Positions 50,097 to 62,071 of a stretch of DNA of 64,000 bases are shown here, piece by piece (position 1 is the stretch's first letter; each line of letters opens with the position of its first letter). The notes below the pieces were generated by a model. The model ran no database searches and was not told the origin of the DNA. It saw only the letters and a program-made list of their open reading frames with translations. The stretch covers positions 918,690 to 982,689 of the forward strand of contig NW_006281099.1 of assembly GCF_000203795.2 (NCBI RefSeq), in the 5' to 3' direction. The position numbers were made by a program, and so were the translations under genes. The DNA comes from Batrachochytrium dendrobatidis JAM81 (taxonomy: Eukaryota > Chytridiomycota > Chytridiomycetes > Rhizophydiales).

Positions 50097-51788
50097 AGTA
50101 CTCAACCATCACCCACCTCTGCTACAGAGGCAATACTCGGCAGCAGCCAACACCAGCAGTACGAGTCGCCTATTGCTACTACTACAGCTCTTCCATCTAC
50201 TCTGAATCGAATCAGGATAGATGGTTCAACTCACACAGACCATTCTTTCTCTGAGCATGCTGTTGATAGTGCTGCTACAATGCACGTCGTCGAGCCCCTG
50301 GACAGATCCAACACCGAGTATAACTCTGCGGTGGAAGATTTGACACACCAGCTCCAACAACGGGGTGAGTGTTTAGTCCGAATGGATTCAGAGTATATAG
50401 TGTTGACTGAGGATTGTCAATTACTCCAATCGGATGAGACCACTGGTGCTGATTTTTAATTGAAATATACGATTGTAGATGTCGAGATTAGACAGCTAAG
50501 GACTCGATTGACTGAACAACAAGCATCTATGGCCCAAAAAGGTGAGCTAGCGACATACAGGTTGAATGGTGTAAATCCAGTGTGCCAACCTATCTGACCT
50601 GTGATCGTTTACAGAAAACCAGCACGCCTCGCAAATGGAAGAATTGCAAGCCAAAAATGCCAAACTGGAAGAGCTTGTACTATCACTGCGAGAATCCTTG
50701 GCAGAATCGAATTCAAAGCTTACCGTCTTGCCTACCTCTGGACGACCATTGGCACATGCAAGTAACATGCTATTGTCATCACATCCAACTACTGTATATA
50801 TCTCGATGCATTGATAAATCCGATCCCGACTGATTTAAACTATATTGCATTGACTTTGTTGATTGTAATAGATGACAAAATGGAGAAGTAATCCACGCAA
50901 CCCGATCCGCCAACCCAATGCTCAATCTTCAACTGAAAATCTCAACTCCAATGACGACAACAATTCTGTCAATCGGGACGAATTGCAGTTAAATGTTGTT
51001 CAAGTAAGTCTTGATTTGTTGATCCACACAATTTTTGATATCGTGTAGACCAATTTAATTTGTTATGTAGCCATCAAATGAAGATCTTACCAAGTCTGAC
51101 TCGGTATCTCAACACAAACAGGTTCATTTTATTGCTTGCAGTCTTTTGTTGTTATTTTCAAGATTTGATTTGACTCGTTAGTTTGAAATAGGAGTCAGAG
51201 ACGTCACAGGAAGCACTGCGCAAAAAGATGGTAGGAATGGGTGGTATGAACCCACTTCTTCCGCTAGGGTTCCATCCAGGTGCAATCAAGCTTCGACCAT
51301 CATCTTCCATAAATCTAATTGATGGAAGCAGAGCAAGTGAAAGTAGTTTTTCTGGATCAGAAGTCTCTGAACCAGTAGTGCGAGCATGGCTGTACTCGGT
51401 TCTTGCAGATGAAGATTTGGCCCCAGACTCTGGCGTATCTCTCAGAGAATCTCTTCGTGACGGTAAACTTTTGTGCAAGTAAGCCTCATATACATAGCGT
51501 TTTTGTAATCCAACTTGATCGTCTTCTTACTGTGGTGTTTTTGAATTGTTGAATAGGCTGGCAAATGCAATAAGCTGCAAAGAGTCAATTAAGATCAATA
51601 TGGGTCGGTTTCCAATTATGCATATGGAGAATATCGCAGGGTTTCTTGGTGTAGTAGAAAGTATGGGAATACCACGACATCAGCTGTTCAGTGCAAATGA
51701 TTTGTACGACGGTACAGATATGCCACGGGTGGTACAGACTTTGGATACACTGAAAAAGGTTCATGACACTACTGGAAAGTCTTTATAA
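50097..51788 (+). CDS. Calponin-homology domain protein (5' end uncertain)
   Basis: The earliest exon I can support starts after an acceptor at 50096 (STQPSPTSATEAILG). The start codon was not identified; a possible internal one begins MHVVEPLDRSN. Short exons encode coiled coils (TEYNSAVEDLTHQLQQ, DVEIRQLRTRLTEQQ, NQHASQMEELQAKNAKLEEL). A linker LRKKMVGMGGMNPLLPLGFH is Gly/Met-rich and basic. A CH domain fills the C-terminus: VVRAWLYSVLADEDLAPDSG, SLRESLRDGKLLCKLANAIS, FPIMHMENIAGFLGVVES, IPRHQLFSANDLYDGTDM, ending TTGKSL. A single C-terminal CH resembles transgelin/calponin-type actin-binding modules. Orthologue unknown. Confidence 0.72.
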
Positions 51789-52087
51789 GACGGGTTGTGT
51801 GGTTTTGCTGATTGGTTCGGAAATCTTGGCAGTTTTTAGTATTTAAAAACAAACGCATCATTCGAGTTTTATAGTAACTGTTTTTGAATTAGTTATAACT
51901 ATGCGAATATTGAGCAGCGATCAATACTGTTGAATGAATATAGTGGTGAAAATCCTAGTATTTAAGCCTGTTGATTTATTAAGCTGATTCAAGGTCAAGT
52001 GTACTCAAACTAGCGCAGTTGTTTGCATCAGTCTACATTTGCAACACTCGACTTTGTAACGATGAGTATACAGAGTATATATTTGTA

Positions 52088-52572
52088 ACCGTACTCGCGT
52101 AAAATGGAACACTAATCAAGGATGATACAATGCATGATAAACAGTCTGATTGATGTCAGTTTACTGGACAGCATTGTATTCTTTCGAATCATTGTTTGGA
52201 AACAGTTTTTAGTGTTTAGCATTCAAAACATGATTTTTTATGGATTTCTACTTTCATGTGAGGGCTTTATCAAGCACACATGTCTCGACCAACAATCTGT
52301 TAGACATGGTTTACCAACCATTCAACACATGTCGCACAGATTGGAGTTGTATATTGTTCATTCTTGAATACTGCAGAAAACAACTCGATCACAACAAAGA
52401 ATGAGTTCGTTTGTCGAGCAACTTCAGACACTAAAGAATTGGGTTCTACCAAGGTCAATGTCCAGTACTAAGCAACGAATATTCAACCATTATCTATTTC
52501 CAATCAGACTGCAAGATGAATAAAGGCTCCGACTGCATATAAATACAAGTATTGTATTTTACGTGAATGCAA
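52088..52572. mobile_element. MITE-like element, copy 2B (complete)
   Basis: 485 bp with both ends: left accgtactcgcgtaaaat; right, reverse-complemented, attgcattcacgtaaaat. The segment 52096-52522 matches copy 2A at 16040-16466 at about 99% without gaps. It lies in the spacer between the CH gene and the PP2A subunit gene. I see no gene in the rest of that spacer (51789-52087, 52573-52747). Confidence 0.78.
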
Positions 52573-52747
52573 TTTAAATAGAAAGCGTCGGGTTTCTAGC
52601 GGGAAGGCAAGATCTGAGTTTAACTCTTGTTAATATACGTAGCAGTAGTCTTATTCTTTCCGACTTGGGATTTTCTCTTAAAGTACCTTTGGACCTACTA
52701 GATATCTATCAATACACTCGACTTGAAGTCCGATATACAATACTTGA

Positions 52748-55700
52748 ATGTCGTCGCCCTTTAGACTGCTGAATATGGCATGGGCAAATGGACCGTGTGG
52801 ACCGTGTGGACCACTACAACATAGCAACATTTCGCCTGTAGCTACACCAGTACAAGTACAGGGTGTGCCTAATTATCTAACCATTGATATAGATAAAGTA
52901 GAAGAAAGTGCGAGTACAGACACGAATATGAACTCGAGCAATAATGTAGCGTATAGCACTGCAACAGCATATACCGACGGAGATGCATCAATGCCAATGG
53001 ATTTTTCACCCGCTGCCGAAAACACTAGTCCCTTCGTATATGCTCATGCAAGTAGTTGTGGCATAAATAAGGATGAAAAAGCATCAGATACTATTCATAC
53101 TATTAGAAATGCTGGCAGCCGTTCTACCCAACAACAAATGCATCAAGAACATGTTTCGATTGAATCTGTAGATATCCATGTGCAGCCGACCAGCGTGACG
53201 TGTACTCAGCAGTCATCCATGGCTGGTACTGCGTCCGTTTCTGATTCTCCTGTTTCTAATCATCCAAACCTTGGCAATGTTTTACGGATTAACCAAAACT
53301 ATCAAGCAGCAGAAAATTTGGTGGTGCAGCCGTCGGTCATGAATCCAAGTGGAAAATCACTAGAGGTATAGTTTTACGATATTTTACACTAATGCAAGCA
53401 TACCATATTCTAGTTGACTCGGAAAACTACTTTCCTATCGAGAATCTGCCGTCTTAATGTGAAATCCAGTCTTGCATATCTAATCAAACGATATTTTTTA
53501 TAATATCCTGAAATTAATACAGGAACATAAGCGCATTTTGAACAACTCTCCATCCACTCCAAGATCAATCACAGGATCAAAAAAGCGATTGGCTGCATTT
53601 CATCGACAGATTCAGCAGCAAGATATACAGAATGCATTGCATTATAAAGGAGCTCATGCACAACCTATATCGGCTACTCGTTCAGCAGAATCTCTATCAA
53701 GTGAATGTTTATATCAAAACTTTATATCTGAAAATCCAAGCGAGCAACTGGTAAGTGTTTTGGTTTATCCATTATAATTATGCAAATTAGAACCAGATTG
53801 ATCATTACTAAAGTTATTTTCATGGCTGGCGTTGGTTTAATTGGTAGACTGTATTGTATAAAACACTTCAAAGCGATTTAAAAAACGCCGCACTCAATAC
53901 TGATATGCTTGGTATGATTTTACAAACTTACGGAGTCCCGGTCTCATTTCGTGGGCGGTTAATGGAGCGATGCGTCGAGATTTTTAATATGATGAATGCT
54001 GATGGTCAAAATCACTTGGCTAATACGGTACCGCAAATCCATTGGTGCCACGTTGCTCGGTAAGCATTCCATGTAAAAAAAAGAACAGTGTAATGTGAAA
54101 CGTTTTAAAACACTCTTACTTATATATTTTTATTGATCTACAGCTTGTGGAAGACACTTTTATGGGAGACTTTGGATGTTGATCAGCGATGTTTTGCATT
54201 GCTTAAACCCTCTAGTTGCAATCATCTTCTGCAGGTGCATATCGAAACTGCTGTGGCTGATGTGATTCGTGACCTGCCTTCGTTTGCATTTTTGGTTTCG
54301 TCGCAGTCATTCATGAGCAGATATGGTAAAATGCCATATCTGCAGTTGGAGTTTTTGAAGCATGTGTTATTAATCATACTATTTTTTTAAAATTATTCAA
54401 GTCGAAACGGTTGCTACTAGACTATTTTTGATGAAATCGTCAAGTTTCAGTCCAACAATGACATTGCGAGAGTTTCGAAAATTAGAGTTTGTACTACAAA
54501 TCAGCCAGCTCGAAAGATGCGCGACTTGCCTTGAGCCCAGTGTAAGTTTCAGATTAAGCCTATAGCTTACCGGCTAAAGACTGCCAATACTAACCTATGC
54601 CATTACAATATTATGTAGGTGCCACGAGCGTTTTCATATAAAGACTTTTATGTCATTTACTGTAAATTTTGGGAGCTGGATCTCGATCATGACATGGTAA
54701 TGACAAATTTCTAGTTTAAACTTGACATTCGTACAAAATATGCTTTGTATTCCTGTTGGTTGTATTTGAAAACATTAACATACTTTTTTAGATTTTACTT
54801 CCAACAGATATTCAACGATTCGAAAACTACTCATTGTCTCCACTCATGGTATCAAGAATTTTTCAGTGGAATCAAATACGTGCTCTTCAAAAACCATCAA
54901 ATAGTACAACCATGGACTTTCGTGAATTTGTTGGTATGTCTAATTTCAAGTATGATTGTGCATAGTTGAGCCAAATCTATGAATATTTTACTAAATTGTA
55001 TTTTTATGATCGCCTATGCAATAGTCTTTATCATATGCGTGATGGGGAAAACTACTGATTATGCACTAGTATATTGGTTCAGATGCCTTGATTTGGATGG
55101 CGATGGTGTTTTGTCTTTAATGGAGCTTGAATCATTTTGGTTTAATCAAACTCGGCGGATACGTGAACAATATTCGCTGGTGGATTTCTTTTCCATAGTG
55201 TGCGTATCTCTACATTGTATTTAAGCTGTTTAATGCATGGATCACTCATTTTTGTGCTTTCCTGTTGACAATTTAGATCCGATATGCTTCTTCTTGGTGA
55301 AAGATCACATATTTTACTATCCGACTTCAAAAAAAACCGTGATAATACTGGAATATTTTTGGATCTGTTGTTTGATTCCCAACAACGCATCGAGTTTTTA
55401 CGGCGAACCAGCGATATTGCATTTCGTAGAAGGGTAAATATAGTTTGGTTTAGTCTGATGTAAAGCTATACTTTTTTCCAAACTGACTATTTTACTGTTT
55501 AATTTCAATTCGAATATACTACAAATTGACAATATAGGATGAGGTATGGACAAATGTATCCGTTTTTTGTGCCAATCATGATAAACCGAGTGGTACTATT
55601 GATTCCTGGGAAGTGAGGCGTATTAAGCTGCAGTGAGTATATTTTTATGTCTTGATTTGTTTTGGGTGTTTAATCCTAACCATTTTATTTAAACACTGAT

Positions 55701-56404
55701 GAACAAACGGCTAAATTAGTGGATGGGACAAGTTTAGCGAAAAATGCTATCGTAAAATGACACAAACTAGATTAATCAGCGATACTTTTACTAATATTGG
55801 CTGCACCACCGATTCATCTGTTAACCTGAATACATCTCTTTATTCGCCTACTGTAAATCAACAATACGGGACATGTCCTAGTATTGAAATTGATCGTGAA
55901 GAGGACGGCAGCAACCCAAATGGATTTGATCCTGAAAATCTGGTACGACCCATGCACTACGATGGTGAGAGATCCGAGTCAGATGGAGGTAGCAGAGTGT
56001 TATTTAGCGACATTACAGACATGATTGCTACCACATGCAGTAATACAGGTGTCTTGGATGCTTCAAGCGATGCCACCTCCGCAATGGCTATGGATACAGC
56101 TTTGACTGTGAGTAGTATGCCCAATATTACTGCTACACCTCTACATACAGCTCAGCACACCATGATGTATGTATATTCGAACACACCTCGCACATCGTCG
56201 CTGCCTGTCTCGCGACCATCGCGTGTGATATTTACAGACAGCCAGGTCCAGCCTATACCCAAACCACCACTCATTGCAACAAGTGCCGAGCCCCATCCAA
56301 CCGGTGCTGGGTTGATTTCTAATGCCCAAGATAGCGGTATTTCTCTTGTATCGTCTGTAAATTTTGGCAAAAAATCCACAACCAGCCTTCAAACCATTGA
56401 TTAA
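52748..56404 (+). CDS. PP2A B''-type regulatory subunit (PPP2R3-like)
   Basis: A calcium-binding regulatory subunit of protein phosphatase 2A. About ten exons. The N-terminal region ([26 protein letters not shown] microrepeat) is Ser/Thr-rich and probably disordered. The core contains [20 protein letters not shown] and [20 protein letters not shown], a B'' block, [20 protein letters not shown], then the EF-hand [20 protein letters not shown] with a canonical D-x-D-x-D-G loop (near 55090), and RKMTQ after a helical segment. About 200 extra residues (55757-56404; Ser/Thr/Asn-rich) follow the usual end of B'' domains. The catalytic partner is elsewhere. Confidence 0.85.
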
Positions 56405-56897
56405 TGCAACCTATATTCATGGAAAACATATTTGCAAAAGATTTCCAAAGAGTCTTGCAAGATTGTTGGTTTTTTGTTGAGCTGCATACTCTTTTGAGTT
56501 GCTTTTGTTTTTTGGTGCACGGGCATTGCATACCTTTAAAGCTTTCGACTATGTATCTAGTATCTTTCAATTTCTACATAATTTTCAATCCTTCACGCCT
56601 AGCCTATAGCCTTTTCATCGACTTTTTAAATGAATGTTTATATCTCACACTTGTTCATTTTGTTTTGTCAATGGCCTTGCTTTAGTGGTTGCTCATTAAA
56701 ATATACATTTGATTCGGGATATTTCCAGGTCAGCGTGCTAATAATGAATCATCCTGTACATTTGTAATGATTGGGATCACATTGCTTGAATTTTGAGACT
56801 GGTTAGCAAAGTGTTTACCATTGTAAATTATTTGTGCGCCAATCTATACAATGCAATTCATAGTAACCATGTCCATCTAAAAAGCTTATGAACAACT
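56405..56897. other. Intergenic, convergent 3' ends
   Basis: Between the convergent PP2A subunit and KRE33 genes. T-rich sequence; I see nothing to annotate. Confidence 0.45.
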
Positions 56898-59800
56898 TTA
56901 TTGCAACTGCTTTTTATCTCTTTTGGCCTTAATTTTGGCTTGCTTGGCACGAATTCTACCCATCAAGTCTTTAGGATCATTGATGCCACTTGAAATTCCG
57001 CTTTTACCAGATATGCCACGAGCCTTGTCAAGTAACGTTTTGGCAATTTCCTCACCATCCGTCATTTTTCGCTTTTTGGTCGATTTGTCGTTTTTAATAT
57101 TCACAATATTTGAGCCTCCATTGATGGTCAAATCTTGCCAATCTTGGTCATCTCCTCCAATTTCAAATCTACATGGATTCAAAAGGAATAGAATAAGTTA
57201 TATAAATCCAACTTTGTGTAATAGAGCATATGGGTTTACTTTACCTGGAGAGATTGAGAGAATTGATCATCTCGCGCTGTTTCTCTTTAAACTGACTCAT
57301 GGCTTCATTTCCAGCCTCATCCAAATCCTCATCCAAAGTCATTTTGATGGGATCCCAAGCCTCATCGTCCAGCATATCCCTTGCTTCAGAATTCGATCCA
57401 TTCATGTCCGACTTGAATACTTTGGAATTGTCAATCTTGCTATTCACATCTTGTGTAACACCCATTTCAACCAGCCCATTTAGATATATACTAAATTTTT
57501 TAACCGCTTTTCCAAACAGTGCCAAAATTTGACTAACAGGCAATCCGAGTTCAACTTCCAACTCTTCGACTGTTTTTTTCTGCATGCCGATACCAATAAA
57601 AATCGATGCTTGGACAGCTGAAAGTGCTGGCGGTTTTACTTCGTTGCCCATACCACCATCAGATAGCGATTTCCAGCCAGACATGTCTTGCATAAAATAT
57701 CCACGAGACAGTTGAGGAATCAAATCAATAATAACATGGTAGTCGAGCAGGTTTTGTGTGTAGGAATCGAGCCGCTTTAAATCAAACGGTGTGTATCTCC
57801 GGTGCACCTGTTCAGCAGAGTTGATACGGTTATCGCTAAAAAGTTTTCTAGTAGTGTCATGGTGATCAACATCATCTGTATCAGTGGAAGACATTCCAGG
57901 TGATAGTTTTACGCCTGTAGCATCAATAATACTTAATACCATTTGAGGCAAAAAAGTACGAAACTGGAATGCCAAAAGCTCAAGAAATCGACGACGAAAA
58001 TCCCATGAAAACTCTTTTAGCCAAGTATTGCTGCCTATTTGTACCTGTCCACCACTGCGATGCACTTGCTTCAACATAATGCATGTATGTTCTCCAGTCA
58101 GGTCGTTGGAAGTTTGACGCATATAAACCGGAGCAAACCCAGCACGTTTCCAAAATTTGTGAAGAGACGAAGTGATGCCATAAGAAACACCGAGCCAATG
58201 AAGGTGTTCGCGTGGTGGACGTTCAGAAAGTTTCAACAAAAGTGGAGGCATTTTTGCTGGATCGCGAATAGAAACAGCATCAGTTTTAAGAGATGCATTG
58301 GAAAGCTCCTGATCAGATACACGAGTAAACTCTTCTTTGACAACGGTCTGCACTTCACTAAGCGACTGGATTTTACCACTATAGTATGCTTCCATTTGTT
58401 CCACGGCACGTGCACCATATCCCATGCCAGTGTAGTCTGGATGAGTAGCAATACGCACAATACGTGCACCAGAGAGAGAGGCAAAATCATCGTCTTGGAA
58501 CTGTTGAGTGACGACCCAGGGAATAAGATCTCCAGATGCACGCACACCACGGGAAAGCGATGCAAGCGCAGATCCTTTAGCAATGGTTCCTTCCATACAT
58601 ACTTGGACAACACATAAAGGCTCTGGAAGTACATTTACATTGCGCTCATCAATGGGTGGAAGAAGGACAAACAGATGATGAGCAGGCGCATCACTTAGCA
58701 ACTGCAAATCGTTGGGACTGTTTTTGTAGTGGCTAGCAACATATAGCGACATCATCATTTGCAAAAAGGCTTCAGATACGGGATGGTAGCTGAAAAGTGT
58801 ATCACGATTAACATAGTAGAGTTCACACTTGGATGGGTGTGGACATCCTGAAGCAATACGGGATTTGGAACTAGCTGGAGTGCAGCAGTCCAAACACAGC
58901 AGTTTGTTGAGCCAAGACTCTACAGGATCTTTGATATTATAACGAATAGGCTCTTCCAATTTAATCTCGCGAAGAGAGCGACTAGAGGCAGCAGCAGAAC
59001 CAAAAGCATGAGAGGTAGATCCATTAGTAGTTACAGCGGCAGAATCAACACCGGAAGACTTTTCTTTGCCATCGCGACCGACTATAATACTATTGGATTT
59101 TTCAGCCTTGTTTCCATCAAATCCACGAGACTGTTCACGCAGCTGTTGTATCAATTTTAACGAAAGAGATCGACCAGTTCCCTCGTATCCATTGATAGTG
59201 GATGCCATAAATACCAAATAAGGACCAAGCAACTTTTTGACAACAGGGAGCGGAATAGCAGCAGCTTCGTCAATCACTAAAAGTTCAGCTTGTGCAAGTA
59301 TACCAAAATCAGAAGGTTGAATCCATTGAATAGTTTGACGATGATCACGGAAAAAGTTGACACGAACAATCGACTTTTGAAATGCAGGGTTTGTTGACTG
59401 GATAATATCATAGTCCAAATGCTCCTCGTACCCAAGTGCATCGAATCCTTTAAATATGAATTCAAAAAGAGTTTTGATGTTTTCAGGACTGGGGGAGGTG
59501 ATGAAAATGTTTGAATAGCCGTACGAAATAGCAGAGGCAATAGCAATACCGAGGGAAGCAGATTTTCCACGACCACGAGATGCAGTGAGTGTGACAGTGG
59601 ATCGAAGTGTTTTTTCGGCAATTGCCTCGATAAACGTAAGTACTGCTCGTGCCTGATCCAAAGTCTTTGCGCAGCCAACCAACGATCCTACAGGCTGAGT
59701 ATCCTTGAGAGATTCTTTTAGCTCAGCGAGTTCAATCTGTGGTGGAGTTAGTAGTGTAGAATCGTCTGCTGCACGAGGAAGTGGCTTTACGTTCTTTCCA

Positions 59801-60622
59801 GCGCTCAAAGGCAAAACATTGAGTTCATCGTCAAGAACCAAACACGTTTCGCATCCACCAAGCGACAGAATGAAGCGTTCATTGAATCTGGCAACTGTGT
59901 CTTGATGAGATTCAGTTCTATATCTACTATGTACATCCATAGTCATGGTGTAGAGCTGCTTGAGAGAAGTCATGGTTTTGAGCAAAAGGACAACGATGCC
60001 ACCTCCTTCAACGGTCTCTATGGTGCGAGCAAGTAAATTCGGAGTCAGAGCCTCAAAATCCTGCAAAACACACATTCCAAATGTATTTCCAAGAATCTTT
60101 TCGGTTTCTTTGTAGTAGGCATATCGAATTGAAGTGGACGACACAAACAACTCAAACGGATCATCCTCGTCCGGATCTCTGGCTCCTCTAGCAATCTGCT
60201 TCTTGATCTGACCCATTCTCTTTTTGCGATTGCTAAAAACATGCATTTTGCATAAATATATTGGGTCCATATTAGTAAATATACCAGATTTAAAAGGCTG
60301 GATTTCATTCTCATTGCTGAAACCATGGTCTTAAACTATAAGTAAAAAATCAAACATACCTGCTAAACCCAAGTTCTTTCTTGTAGCACCATAGTACAGA
60401 AGGACGTGAAGCAACTCTGGCTTTGGAGAGTAAATAATATAGAGTAACTACCTGATCACGACCTTTGTCGCCGACCAGTACAAAAAAGGAGCGATGGTTG
60501 GTCTGTACGCCATTGGAAATCAAAGAAGGAATGCGGGAATCTAGCTTTTTACGTTGAGAATTTTTGCTTGATGAGGTCTTCAAAGTACTCTTTCCAGCAT
60601 CATCAGTGGTTTCTCCTGCCAT
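56898..60622 (-). CDS. KRE33: RNA cytidine acetyltransferase KRE33 / NAT10
   Basis: An ATP-dependent enzyme making N4-acetylcytidine in 18S rRNA and some tRNAs, in the nucleolus. Exon 1 (60622 to about 60360) encodes MAGETTDDAGK, a basic leader, then KLDSRIPSLISNGVQTNHRS and SVLWCYKKELGFSS. The large second exon covers NRKKRMGQIKKQIAR, FGMCVLQDFEALTPNLLART, Walker A LTASRGRGKSASLGIAIA, Walker B LLVIDEAAAIPLP, TINGYEGTGRSLSLKLIQQ, GNAT block RIATHPDYTGMGYGARAVEQ, and LGVSYGITSSLHKFWKRAGF. The last exon is a basic Lys-rich tail ending KAKRDKKQLQ. Length and order match human NAT10 closely; only a Ser-rich insert after the helicase core differs. Confidence 0.98.
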
Positions 60623-60833
60623 TTTAAAGGATAGTCGTTTATGGCTTGAGGGAAAAAAAATTAATTCAGAAATTGATAAAATAGAAAAAATTCAGCCAAT
60701 CAAAACATGAAATCTTGGCAGTTGAACAGCGCTCGCAGGAGCAGTTGACCTGCAAGCCAACACATCGTAGATTGCCATCAGCAAAAAGAAGCTTATTTGG
60801 ATAGACTGAAGTGTATCACATAGTATAAAGACA

Positions 60834-61828
60834 ATGGCAAACTCAGCAATTATCGCAAGACGATGGATGTCACAGCCATTCAGAATCAATAGACTTGGAC
60901 TGTCATTGCCATGTCAGCAGGCATCTTTCATCAGTCCAGCGTCTAGTCAATGTCATGTCTTTCCATCTAAAAGACTATTCTCAACACCCACTCAATCGGC
61001 CTCTATCCAAAATCACTCAGCCACTACTGCTCATAACAATGTAACCATGGTATCCAAAACTACTGATACTCGTCGCAATGAATCTTTTGGAAACGACACA
61101 CTTGGAACTGTCGTTTTCACTGGAAAATCTCAAAGTTTCTTAGTTTTAACAAAAATCGCTGTCATGATCCTTACTGCTGGTGGGGCTGCTCTTATTCTAG
61201 ATATTAATGAGAGAGCCAACGAATCTCCTGCTCCTGTTTTTCCTCTGTATCTAGCCAGTTGAGTTTATATTGTTACATGGACCCACCAATGTATTTTTAC
61301 TATAAACTCACCCAATATTATCTGACAACTATCCAAGTCGTCGGGGTTGTTGGCACCATACTCGTCGGCACCACGATCGTTAATAAATCGTATGTCATCA
61401 AGATCATTCGACCCCTTCCAACCTATGTTGCTTCACCAGTAGTGTCATCTATGATCAGAAACCAATCGGCTAACAAGATCATTCGATCCGGTTTACAGCC
61501 AGTCGCATCTTCTACATTACATATCCAGACGCAAACTTGGTTTAACCTGGTCAAGACACATACAATAAATATTTCCGATTTGCGGTGCAGATCATCTGGG
61601 GTCATTCGGACGTGGATGCATCTACCGGGTAGTCCCAACTCCAGAGGACCGCTTATATTTCCATTACTGGCTAAAAGATTTATTTTGGAAGTCGGGCCAG
61701 ATAGCTCACTTGATTCCGAATTGAAATGCATTTTGGACACTGTCAAAGTGAACTCTGGAATGACTGTCATTCCTGATCAACGTGTGTCGATTGAGCCAGA
61801 TTCTACTGAATCTAATTTTAAAAGATGA
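60834..61828 (+). CDS. TMEM223-like mitochondrial membrane protein
   Basis: Two exons joined through an 80-nt intron (61258-61337) in phase. An N-terminal leader rich in Arg/Ser (MANSAIIARRWMSQPFRI, GLSLPCQQ) and FSTP fits a cleaved mitochondrial presequence. Two TM segments follow: FLVLTKIAVMILTAGGAALIL and VVGVVGTILVGTTIV. A soluble tail contains LRCRSSGVIRTWMHLPG and LAKRFILEVGPD. The layout and the tail resemble TMEM223, a complex IV assembly factor in humans that binds MT-CO2 mRNA. TMEM70/186 are alternatives. Assignment rests on topology and a loose match. Confidence 0.6.
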
Positions 61829-62071
61829 TTTAAATGCTTAAAATTGATTGGTCTGTTTTTTCATTGCATATTCCTAACTGGCACGACTCGATGCATGCCC
61901 ATTGCTACAGTTTATTTTGTACAAGGCTTAAATTTAGTTGTGTATCCAAGATTGACAACTGGGATGAAGATATTTGGTACAATTTGAAATCAGTCCATTT
62001 TATTTCATTAATGAACACTGTTTTTATTTTGATCAAGCGACTGTTGTTTTTTCAATAAATACAATCATTTT

